The position numbers and the translations under genes were made by a program. Positions 24,015-31,541 of a stretch of DNA of 64,000 nt are shown here, piece by piece (position 1 is the stretch's first letter; every line of letters begins with the position of its first letter). The notes beneath the pieces were generated by a model, which saw only the letters and a list, made by a program, of their open reading frames with translations, was not told the origin of the DNA and did no database searches. The DNA comes from JACZUI01 sp965216725 (GTDB lineage Bacteria > Actinomycetota > Acidimicrobiia > Spongiisociales > ZC4RG35). The stretch lies in NCBI GenBank assembly GCA_965216725.1, contig CBDCGI010000007.1, positions 124,001-188,000 on the forward strand. Direction: 5' to 3'.

Positions 24015-24761
24015 ATGAATCTGACACGAAGAGCGATTCTCGGTTGGGCGGCGATTCTCTTCGGCGTCGCCATGGCGGTAGCCGTCGTGGTCAGCACCCG
24101 CCCTCCGTCGCCGGCAGGTGACGTTGCCTCCATCGAGTCGGTGCTCCGGCCGGAACCGGCGTTGCCTTCGACTGCGCCGCCTAGTCAGGTCAGCACCGAA
24201 GATCCGGTCGCCGCCGCCCAGAACCCAGTCCCCCTTTGGCAACCCAACGAAGTTTCTGTGCTTGGTGAGACCGAGATTCAGACGCCGCGGGCTCCGGTGG
24301 GCTTGACGATCAACAAACTAGGTGTCGACGCCCCCGTAGAGGCGTATGGCGTCGATCCGACGAGCGGCCAGATGGATGTGCCCTACAACGTCGAAGATGT
24401 TGCCTGGTACGAGCACGGACCGTCACCCGGCCAGCCGGGCTCGGCGGTGCTCGCGGCGCACGTAGACCTGTACCGGCAGGGGCCGGGGGTCTTCTTCAAT
24501 CTCCAAAATTTGGAGCCGGGGGACCGGATAGGGGTTGATTTCGACGACGGGTCGACCCTGGGCTTCGAGGTGGTCGCCCGTGACCGCTACGACAAGCAAG
24601 AGCTGCCCCTCGACGTCATCTTCTCCAGGTCGGGGCCGCCGGTCTTGACCCTGGTCACATGCGGCGGCGGGTTCGACTCGTCGACCTCCAGCTACGACAG
24701 CAATGTCGTCGTCTACGCCGTTCCAATTCCGCCGGAAGGCAGCGAGGGGATGGCCCAGTGA
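24015..24761 (+). CDS. Class F sortase
   Basis: A 248-residue membrane-anchored transpeptidase: N-terminal helix near residues 6-27, a Pro/Ala-rich linker and a sortase domain. The catalytic histidine is in AAHVDLY, the cysteine in LTLVTCGG, and an Arg in the DRYDKQELP region completes the usual triad. Class F sortases process cell-surface proteins in actinobacteria. The start may instead be GTG at 24006. The upstream DUF4397 protein is the obvious candidate substrate. Its stop overlaps the next gene's GTG. Confidence 0.88.
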   Translation: MNLTRRAILGWAAILFGVAMAVAVVVSTRPPSPAGDVASIESVLRPEPALPSTAPPSQVSTEDPVAAAQNPVPLWQPNEVSVLGETEIQTPRAPVGLTINKLGVDAPVEAYGVDPTSGQMDVPYNVEDVAWYEHGPSPGQPGSAVLAAHVDLYRQGPGVFFNLQNLEPGDRIGVDFDDGSTLGFEVVARDRYDKQELPLDVIFSRSGPPVLTLVTCGGGFDSSTSSYDSNVVVYAVPIPPEGSEGMAQ

Positions 24762-25801
24762 TCACCGGACCGCACGACAACGGCAGACGGTACCCTGAAC
24801 CTGGATTGCCGATGACGCACAAGAGTCTCGAGGACGCCCAATTTGCGGCCATTGCCATGGCGATATCCGGCGATGCCGGAGGCCTCTACCGGATCGTCGG
24901 GTCATTGCTCGACGAGGGCTTCGACTTCGAAACCGTCCTTTTTGAAGTTCTCATGCCCAGTGAGAGTCAAGTGGGCCAACGATGGCAACAGGGCGACTAC
25001 TTGATCGCCGAAGAACATGCTGCAACCGCCACGGTGGAGACAGTCGTCTCGATGATGATCGGATCATTGGAACAACCCGAGTCGGGAATGCACGTTGTGA
25101 TAGCCACGGCGGAGGGAGATCAGCATTCACTGCCGGCGCGTGCCGTCGCCGCCCACCTCCTGTTCCTCGGGTATCGAACCAGTTTCCTGGGAGCCAACCT
25201 CCCGGCTCGCGACTTGCGTGAGTACCTCGAGTCCGAAGATGCAGACGCCATGGTGCTTTCCTGTGCGATGACAAACCACCTGTTGGGAGCCAGGGCGGTG
25301 ATTCGGGAAAGCCACATTTGCGGAGTTCCGGTATTGGCCGGCGGTCGAGGCTATGGAACGGAAGGCCAGTGGGCCAGGATCGTAGGAGCGGACGGCTGGG
25401 TGGCCGCTCCACGTGAGGTTGGCGCAAAGCTCGACTCATGGCGCCCTGACATGGTCGCAGCAGAAGCGAGCGCTGCGAACCCGACACCCGAGCTTCTACG
25501 TCTGATCGACCGCCAGCCAGCCATAGTGGGTGCCGCGCGCAGCCGTCTGTGGAAGACCATTGATGCCGACCCGGACCCACGGCTGTCTGAGGAAATCGAA
25601 CTGCTGGTGAGGTCGGTGTTGGTGTCGGAGTTTGTCGACAGTGTGTCGCCGATCCACGAGACACTGCAATGGCAAGCTCAGACCCTGGAATACCACGGAT
25701 ACGAGACGGCACCACATCTGGTAGCGGCCGCAGCTTCGGCTCTCGGGGAAGTTGACGCGACTCTTGCAGACCGTCTCATCGAAGCAGTGGAAGCCGACTA
25801 A
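24758..25801 (+). CDS. B12-binding, CarH/LitR-like sensor module without HTH
   Basis: A 347-residue protein starting at GTG 24758 (overlapping the sortase stop; ATG 24812 is an alternative). A helical B12-binding domain carries Trp76-x9-Glu86-His87 in WQQGDYLIAEEH, the signature of adenosylcobalamin photoreceptors such as CarH. The Rossmann-like domain follows, with D121-Q-H123 and TSFLGANLP; the last Gly of the DxHxxG motif is Pro126. There is no MerR DNA-binding domain; instead a 130-residue helical tail of unknown type follows. It may be a light- or B12-responsive regulator acting through protein contacts. The assignment to photosensing is inference. Confidence 0.75.
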   Translation: MITGPHDNGRRYPEPGLPMTHKSLEDAQFAAIAMAISGDAGGLYRIVGSLLDEGFDFETVLFEVLMPSESQVGQRWQQGDYLIAEEHAATATVETVVSMMIGSLEQPESGMHVVIATAEGDQHSLPARAVAAHLLFLGYRTSFLGANLPARDLREYLESEDADAMVLSCAMTNHLLGARAVIRESHICGVPVLAGGRGYGTEGQWARIVGADGWVAAPREVGAKLDSWRPDMVAAEASAANPTPELLRLIDRQPAIVGAARSRLWKTIDADPDPRLSEEIELLVRSVLVSEFVDSVSPIHETLQWQAQTLEYHGYETAPHLVAAAASALGEVDATLADRLIEAVEAD

Positions 25802-26265
25802 CCGGCAACGACTTCGACCTCGAGCCACGTGATGTGGGGACTGGCCCGCTCGACCGTCACGCGGACAAACCTGCTCTCGTATCCCACCGGTGTTTCGAGC
25901 CAGCCCCCGCCCTGCAATCCGTCTCGATGCTCACCGGGTCGGCGGCCAGGATTGTCGTGCACGCCCACATTCACGTAGACGACCGCATCGGAATCTGCCC
26001 CGGCAAGTAGCCGAACCGCGCCTACCTCGACCTGGGCGCCGAGGTCGAGCTCGAACCAATACGGCCCGGCCGGGCCCGTCCAGCCAGTACTTACGTCACC
26101 GTCGACCAAATTGCGCAGCCCACCTCCGGCTCCAGGATCGGAGCTGGTGAGTGAGGCCTCCAGGGCCAAGTTGGCGTCCACCGCAGTAGAGCTGGGTGAA
26201 CTTGATGGGCCATCACACGCCACCATCAGCATCAACACCGCCAGTGGCAGCGAAACTCTGTGCAC
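25798..26265 (-). CDS. Discoidin-like (F5/8 type C) lipoprotein
   Basis: A 155-residue lipoprotein: signal ending LMLMVACDG, then a galactose-binding/F5-8C-like beta-sandwich with LVDGDVSTGWTGPAGPYWFELDLG and RFVRVTVERA, the hallmark core of the fold. Such domains bind carbohydrates or other surface ligands. It is the last gene of a minus-strand operon with a secreted protein and a sensor kinase, and its end overlaps the B12 gene end by 4 bp. Confidence 0.8.
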   Translation of the reverse strand: MHRVSLPLAVLMLMVACDGPSSSPSSTAVDANLALEASLTSSDPGAGGGLRNLVDGDVSTGWTGPAGPYWFELDLGAQVEVGAVRLLAGADSDAVVYVNVGVHDNPGRRPGEHRDGLQGGGWLETPVGYESRFVRVTVERASPHITWLEVEVVAG

Positions 26266-26283
26266 AGCGCCAATTCTGGCGGA

Positions 26284-27336
26284 TCAGTCGTTGGGAACGC
26301 GCCTGAACGAGTTTCGATCGAGACCTGCCACCACAGCCCAGGTGAGAACCAGCCCAAAAAGCCCCATCCAGACCCATGACGTCTCAATCGTCTCCGCCAT
26401 CATCTCGAAGCCGACGTTTGCAGCAACGGGGTCGAGGCGGGGAACAGGATCAGCCTCGGCGAACATGTAATCGGAAAGACCCGCCTGCATCCCAGATTGT
26501 GATCTGCGAAGGCTGATCGCTGACACCTCTTCCTCACCCGGACGGGTCGGAGGCTGCCTAGGTCCGGCCACAGCAAAAGCATCGGAAGTGGAAGTTTCGG
26601 GCTGTGCCGTCGTCGTGGTCGCCCGGGGAAGAGTTGTGGTGGTGACGACAGAAGTCGTCGTCGCCCGGGCGGTGGTTGACGTCGAGCTGGGAGCGCTCGT
26701 GGTGGCGGGCGGGGAAAGAGTGGTCGAAGTGGTCGAAGTCGACGTGGTGGTCGAACTGCTCCCGACGAGTTCACCACGGATATCGACCTCGTCCACAAAC
26801 ACGTAGCCACCGAGGAGCTTCGATGCCAGGAACCTGACGACGAAACTCTCGGCAAAGTGTTGCTCGTTGATCTTGACCGTGGGCCGAATCGTCTCGCCTT
26901 CGATTATGGAGAGGTCATGGCTCGCCAAGGTTTGCCAGTTGCTGCCGTCGTCTGCTGAGACCTGAACCACGAGAGTCCCGGCGACTCCTGCCTCCGACTT
27001 CACCGCCAACTCGTAGCTGATCTCGGCGGATGAAAAGACGGCCGTGTCCGCACGTCTCTCCAGACCGATCGGCTTTGTCACAGCGGTGAGACCCTCGTTC
27101 TCGAGGTGAGCACACTGGCCGGAGCAGCCGTCGCCCCCAACGTGAACCGATCCGTCGGCCGGATCTCCGTCGTCGTTGATTTCACGCCAGTCGCCCGACC
27201 ACTTCAGAGTTCCATTGCTTCCGGAATAGCCAACTTTGTCGAAATCGTCGGCATAGTTCCCGGTGCCGACGGCGGCCATGGCTGCCGAAGCGGCAAGGAC
27301 CAGACTGGCGAGAACCAGGCCGAGAAGCCTTCTCAT
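26284..27336 (-). CDS. Secreted protein with Thr-rich stalk and C-terminal anchor
   Basis: A 350-residue protein with signal peptide (about 1-21), a globular domain of about 170 residues rich in beta-strand pattern (WSGDWREINDDGDP, VQVSADDGSNWQTLASHDL, GYVFVDEVDIRG) that resembles the jelly-roll domains of secreted glycan-binding or protease-associated proteins, a Ser/Thr/Pro stalk (about 195-250) and a C-terminal helix WVWMGLFGLVLTWAVVAGL. It overlaps the kinase stop by 4 bp. Possibly the extracytoplasmic partner of that kinase. Confidence 0.7.
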   Translation of the reverse strand: MRRLLGLVLASLVLAASAAMAAVGTGNYADDFDKVGYSGSNGTLKWSGDWREINDDGDPADGSVHVGGDGCSGQCAHLENEGLTAVTKPIGLERRADTAVFSSAEISYELAVKSEAGVAGTLVVQVSADDGSNWQTLASHDLSIIEGETIRPTVKINEQHFAESFVVRFLASKLLGGYVFVDEVDIRGELVGSSSTTTSTSTTSTTLSPPATTSAPSSTSTTARATTTSVVTTTTLPRATTTTAQPETSTSDAFAVAGPRQPPTRPGEEEVSAISLRRSQSGMQAGLSDYMFAEADPVPRLDPVAANVGFEMMAETIETSWVWMGLFGLVLTWAVVAGLDRNSFRRVPND

Positions 27337-28721
27337 GCGGTCAGGCTGCGGATCATCTCGGCAACGGACTGCTCATCCTCAGCGTCGCCGAACTCGCTCC
27401 GGACCCGTGCCAGCCGAACCGTGAAATAGGTACGTCCGACATAACGCTGATAGGAGAGCCGTCCCCCAAGCATCGTGACCAGCCGATAGGCAACGCCGAG
27501 GCCCATGCCCAGACTGCCTGCGAGAAGTGACTCGTCTCCGACGTGTTTGAAGCGATCGAACATCGAATCGATGTCATCTTCGGGAATTCCCGGCCCGTTG
27601 TCCCAGACCTCGATGTCGACCCACTCTTCGTCGGACGTGAAGCTCACACCGACCTTCTCGCCGCCATGACGTGCAGCGTTGGAGAGAAGGTTGATGATGA
27701 CGTGCCGGAGCCGGGGAGCGTCGGTGTTGACAATGACATCATCACCGGAAACCTCGAGATCGAGACCCGCTTTGCGGAACGGGCTTGCGGCCGATTGAAC
27801 GACATCGACAACCCGGGTAGGCACCGAATTGATCTCGATTCCGGTGCTTTCCATGCGGGCGGCCATCAGCAGGTCGTCGACCATCCGCGTGAGCTCCGCG
27901 GACTCGTTGGCGATTATCGTCGCCAGTTCCCGAGCGTTCTCGGGATCAGAGCCGTCTTCGGCCAGAACCTCCGCGAAGCCGTAGATCGAGGTCAGCGGGG
28001 TGCGCAATTCATGGGAAAGGCCCGCGATGAACTCATCCTTGGCGCGCCCCACCGCACGTTCAGCCTCGAGCTCGACTTCGGCTACCACCCGTCGTTCGCG
28101 AACCGCCCGTCTGGCGAGGTAGCGGTAGACCACAACCGCTGACGCGGGTATGGCGAACACCAGCAGGAAACGAACCACCTCAGTGGCGCGCGCAGCTCCG
28201 GCGGTGTTGGCGTCGATTCGGGCCTGTATGTCTGCTTGCTCGGCTGCCAAGGAGGCCATCAAGGCCTCGTAAGCCGGCTCGACGCTCGACATCAGAATCT
28301 TCTCCGCTGTCGCCATGTCACCCTTTCCCAGGGCTTCGACCGCCTCAACAACCGGACGCGCGAAATGGACGAGGTAGGGATGAGATACGGTGCTGCCCCC
28401 CGAGTCTTCCAACTCGGCCAACTCACCGCGCGTCAGTTCGACCTGATCCATCGCAAATGAGACGTCCGAAGCTGTGGCCTGCCCGACCCTGGAGAGCTCG
28501 GCGAAGGTGAAAGCCTGAGCCAAGGACAATCTCAACGCCGTGGCGGTACCCGAGGTGGCGTTGGCCCAGTGCAGGGCCTTGGCATTGTCGGCAACTCGAA
28601 CGGCTCCCACCGCGTTGGCGTAGGAGATCCCAATCACCAACAGCGCGAGCAGCAAGGCAACGCCGACGGCAACGCCGACGCTGCGCTTGCCTCCAGTCGG
28701 GGCACCTTGAGCCGACCGCAT
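27333..28721 (-). CDS. Transmembrane sensor histidine kinase
   Basis: A 462-residue kinase. Two transmembrane helices (about 14-34 and 182-202) flank a helical extracytoplasmic sensor of about 145 residues. The HisKA box has phosphorylatable His237 in SHELRTPLTSIYGF, followed by N-box NLLSNAARHGGEK, G1 box DNGPGIPEDD and LGMGLGVAYRL. No response regulator gene is adjacent. Co-transcription with two secreted proteins suggests that they participate in signal detection at the envelope. Confidence 0.92.
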   Translation of the reverse strand: MRSAQGAPTGGKRSVGVAVGVALLLALLVIGISYANAVGAVRVADNAKALHWANATSGTATALRLSLAQAFTFAELSRVGQATASDVSFAMDQVELTRGELAELEDSGGSTVSHPYLVHFARPVVEAVEALGKGDMATAEKILMSSVEPAYEALMASLAAEQADIQARIDANTAGAARATEVVRFLLVFAIPASAVVVYRYLARRAVRERRVVAEVELEAERAVGRAKDEFIAGLSHELRTPLTSIYGFAEVLAEDGSDPENARELATIIANESAELTRMVDDLLMAARMESTGIEINSVPTRVVDVVQSAASPFRKAGLDLEVSGDDVIVNTDAPRLRHVIINLLSNAARHGGEKVGVSFTSDEEWVDIEVWDNGPGIPEDDIDSMFDRFKHVGDESLLAGSLGMGLGVAYRLVTMLGGRLSYQRYVGRTYFTVRLARVRSEFGDAEDEQSVAEMIRSLTA

Positions 28722-28811
28722 ACGTTCTGATCGCTGTTTTTGGCGTTTCCCTGGATGGGGCGAGCGATCTATTGAGGATTCACCTGCATCTGTGTGGTTT
28801 TTGCCCCCCGC

Positions 28812-30713
28812 TCAGGGAATGGCGACATCTACCACTACCGGGAGATGGTCGGACGCCTGCGACAGGAGAACGCCTGCATCCACAGCTGAGACATCGGAAG
28901 TGATGAACACGTAGTCGATGCGATGCTCCGGATTGTCCGAGCTCGATGTGAACCCGTCTCCGACACCCGCCTCGCTCCATGCATCGACCCATCCGGCGTC
29001 CAGCAGCTCCTCGATCTGGCGCCAATCCGGCCGCGCATTGAAGTCCCCGACCAGCACCGCCGGCATTTGCCCGTCCCAAAAGGCGATGATCTCCCCTATC
29101 TGGGCATGGTGCACCGGGTACAAGTCGGCTTCCGGGTCCTCGTCGTGAGTGTCTGGGTCGTTGATGTGCTGGAGATGGGTCGACCCAACGACGAGAGGAC
29201 CGTTGTCCAAGACGACAACAGCCTCCAAGTAGCCGCGTTGCATTGGGGTCCCCGCCTTGGGAAGCAAGGTCCGCTCGACATCGGATATCGGGTACCTGCT
29301 GAGGATCGCATTCCCCCAGGTGGGATCCGTCGTCCCGAAGAACGCCACGAACTCGTAGCCCAGCTCATGGGTGAGGAGAAAGAGGAGATCCGTGTTGCCG
29401 CTGAGAAGCCTCCCCCGCGGGACCTCTTGCAGGCCGATCACGTCCGCCCCGGAATCCTCGATCACACGAGCTATGGCCTCCACGTCGAGGGAGCCGTCGG
29501 TGTTGAACGCTGAATGAAGGTTGTAGCTCATCACTCTCACGGTCTCCCCGGCCTCCCCGGGAGGGACCGGGTCTGAGACCGCCGCTGACAGAAGGGCCAC
29601 AGTCGGCAGAAGCGCCGCCGCGGCCCCAAAGACCCAGACCACCCTGTCCACGCCCGGCTTCGACTCGAGTCCCCTGACCGTGGCGAGCAGAGGAAAAAAG
29701 GCGAATACGATCGCGACCGCCACCCGTACCTGAGGAGCGTCGAATCCGATATCGATGTCCAGTGGGAGGTAGTAGGCAAACCCGAGGATCACGAAGGCCG
29801 TTGCTCCTGCTGTCAAGTAGATCGCCGAGGAGGCAATCTGTTCTGTGGTTGGCCGCGGAACCATGGCCGCCCACATCAGCCCGGCAGCGGGGACTGCGGC
29901 CAGGCTCAAGACGTTGAATGCGGTCGCGTCACCTTCGGCAAGCGCCACCGTGCCCACGACTATCGCGACGGAAGCCGCAAGCGCCACGCGAGATGCGTAG
30001 AGCCTTGTAACCACCAGAAGCGTCAGGACGTTGAGTATCGAGATCCGCAGGGCAGCTGTCGGACCGCTGACACCGGTCACCTCTGCTACCCAGCCTTGGT
30101 TCTGAAGGATCAGATACTCCACGAGGAGAAACGGACCCAGCCCCACCAATAGAACTCCCGAACGCCACCCCACACCCCTCCTCGGCATGTAGTCGATGGA
30201 CATCGCCATGTAGATCACCGCACCGCCGGCCACGATGACGGTCAAGAGCGCCAGCAGCCCTGGCTGGTAAGCGAGATCGAGGCTGAAAAACATTCCCTTG
30301 ATCCCGCTATCCACGGCAAGCCCAAGGAGGACTCCTCCAACGAGGGTTGAACGGCCGAGACTGAGCAGCAGAGGCAGCGAGGCGACAAACGCCAAGGTCC
30401 CGCTTGCCGACATCCAGAAGTCGGCCGCCGGGCTCGTGAAGTATTGGAGGCCGATCCGAGATAGAGCCAGCATCCAAAGGGAGACCATCAGGGAGGCACG
30501 TATCCCAAACCACCGACTCGCAGCCGGAATCAGGATCGCGAGCAGGAACGGTGCTAGAGCGACGGGAATCAGGTCGAGGGTCGCGATTCCCAGCGTGTCC
30601 CGCAGATACCACGCGGCCGATGCGAACAGAAAGCGCATCGACTGGACCCCGAGGAGGAAGACGAGGCCCCCGAGGACGATCTTCGTCAGTCTTTGGCCGG
30701 TCGCCTCACGCAT
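28812..30713 (-). CDS. Multi-TM endonuclease/exonuclease/phosphatase-family protein
   Basis: A 633-residue protein: the first about 380 residues form roughly ten or more transmembrane helices; the C-terminal about 240 residues are an EEP-fold phosphodiesterase. Catalytic blocks are VMSYNLHSAFN, IGLQEVPRG, STHLQH, VGDFNARP, DYVFITSDV and SDHLPVVVDV, all metal/phosphate-site residues. The arrangement recalls eukaryotic CWH43-type proteins, which remodel lipid anchors. A role on membrane phospholipid or glycolipid headgroups is inference. It starts 36 bp after the MetF-like stop and may share that operon. Confidence 0.85.
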   Translation of the reverse strand: MREATGQRLTKIVLGGLVFLLGVQSMRFLFASAAWYLRDTLGIATLDLIPVALAPFLLAILIPAASRWFGIRASLMVSLWMLALSRIGLQYFTSPAADFWMSASGTLAFVASLPLLLSLGRSTLVGGVLLGLAVDSGIKGMFFSLDLAYQPGLLALLTVIVAGGAVIYMAMSIDYMPRRGVGWRSGVLLVGLGPFLLVEYLILQNQGWVAEVTGVSGPTAALRISILNVLTLLVVTRLYASRVALAASVAIVVGTVALAEGDATAFNVLSLAAVPAAGLMWAAMVPRPTTEQIASSAIYLTAGATAFVILGFAYYLPLDIDIGFDAPQVRVAVAIVFAFFPLLATVRGLESKPGVDRVVWVFGAAAALLPTVALLSAAVSDPVPPGEAGETVRVMSYNLHSAFNTDGSLDVEAIARVIEDSGADVIGLQEVPRGRLLSGNTDLLFLLTHELGYEFVAFFGTTDPTWGNAILSRYPISDVERTLLPKAGTPMQRGYLEAVVVLDNGPLVVGSTHLQHINDPDTHDEDPEADLYPVHHAQIGEIIAFWDGQMPAVLVGDFNARPDWRQIEELLDAGWVDAWSEAGVGDGFTSSSDNPEHRIDYVFITSDVSAVDAGVLLSQASDHLPVVVDVAIP

Positions 30714-30749
30714 AGGGCCAAGTTAGTGATCAAGGCCGAGCCACCCTCC

Positions 30750-31541
30750 TCACATCCGACGCGGCCACGCCGTGGTGGCCTCTTCGACGACGGAGCTGAA
30801 CTTAAGACCCATGAGAATCACCCCCGCCGCTCCGGCCTGTGCAGCCTGCTCCTCAACCTCGGAAGTGATCTGCCAGCCAAGTTTACGGGCGACATCAGGC
30901 CCGTGACCCTCGATACGGTCTCGCAGGTTTTGGGTTACCGGCACCGACCCCATCGACTCCATTTGCTCCACCCACGCCGGGGTAAAAGGCGGGATCACCA
31001 TGAGGTAGACGGGGGGATCTCCGGCAGTCAACTTCAACTTGGCCATTTCAGGCTTCACCATTTCCGGATCGAGAACAGGTCCGGCAACGAAGAACTGTGC
31101 ACCCAATTCGATCCTTCTCCTGAATTGCCACTCGCGAAACCTGGTCGGCATCCCCACCTCGAAATGGGGCAGATGCTCTTGGAGAGCGCGAAGGTGCTCG
31201 ACGATTTCGTAATGATGGGCGAGATGGTCGACGTGGGGCACCGTGTCGCCGATGACAACGAGGAAGGAATTGACCCCGTTGCCCAGAGCCCCGCGCACCT
31301 CGGACTCGATGGCGAGGATGTTTCGATCTCTGGTCGAAACCACCACCGTTGGCGAGACGTGCGGAACGTCGTGGGTGATACGCGCGGAGAAGGCATACGG
31401 CGAGACCCGAATCCGCCCAAACACGTTGTCCGTGACCATGACGTGATCCCACCCCGGGGTCAGCATCAGATGGCGCTCGTCGGGCAGTTCGGGCGGATTG
31501 ATTTCGGCAATCCGAATCCAGGCTCTCGGATCACTTAGCAA
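30750..31541 (-). CDS. Methylenetetrahydrofolate reductase-like protein
   Basis: A 263-residue TIM-barrel protein of the MTHFR family. IAEINPPELPDE at the N-terminus, RDRNILAIESEVRGALGNGVNSFLVVIGD (read in two pieces, residues about 71-99) and GAQFFVAGPV match the family core. It starts with TTG inside the end of metH (11-bp overlap) and so is translationally coupled. MetF makes the methyltetrahydrofolate that MetH uses. It is somewhat shorter than E. coli MetF and the barrel residues are divergent, so it could be an MTHFR variant needing another electron donor. Confidence 0.75.
   Translation of the reverse strand: MLSDPRAWIRIAEINPPELPDERHLMLTPGWDHVMVTDNVFGRIRVSPYAFSARITHDVPHVSPTVVVSTRDRNILAIESEVRGALGNGVNSFLVVIGDTVPHVDHLAHHYEIVEHLRALQEHLPHFEVGMPTRFREWQFRRRIELGAQFFVAGPVLDPEMVKPEMAKLKLTAGDPPVYLMVIPPFTPAWVEQMESMGSVPVTQNLRDRIEGHGPDVARKLGWQITSEVEEQAAQAGAAGVILMGLKFSSVVEEATTAWPRRM

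Noticed and set aside
26588..26806. Valine-rich plus-strand ORF
   Set aside because: It is the reverse complement of the Thr-codon stalk of the secreted protein on the minus strand, which always reads as Val/Glu runs.
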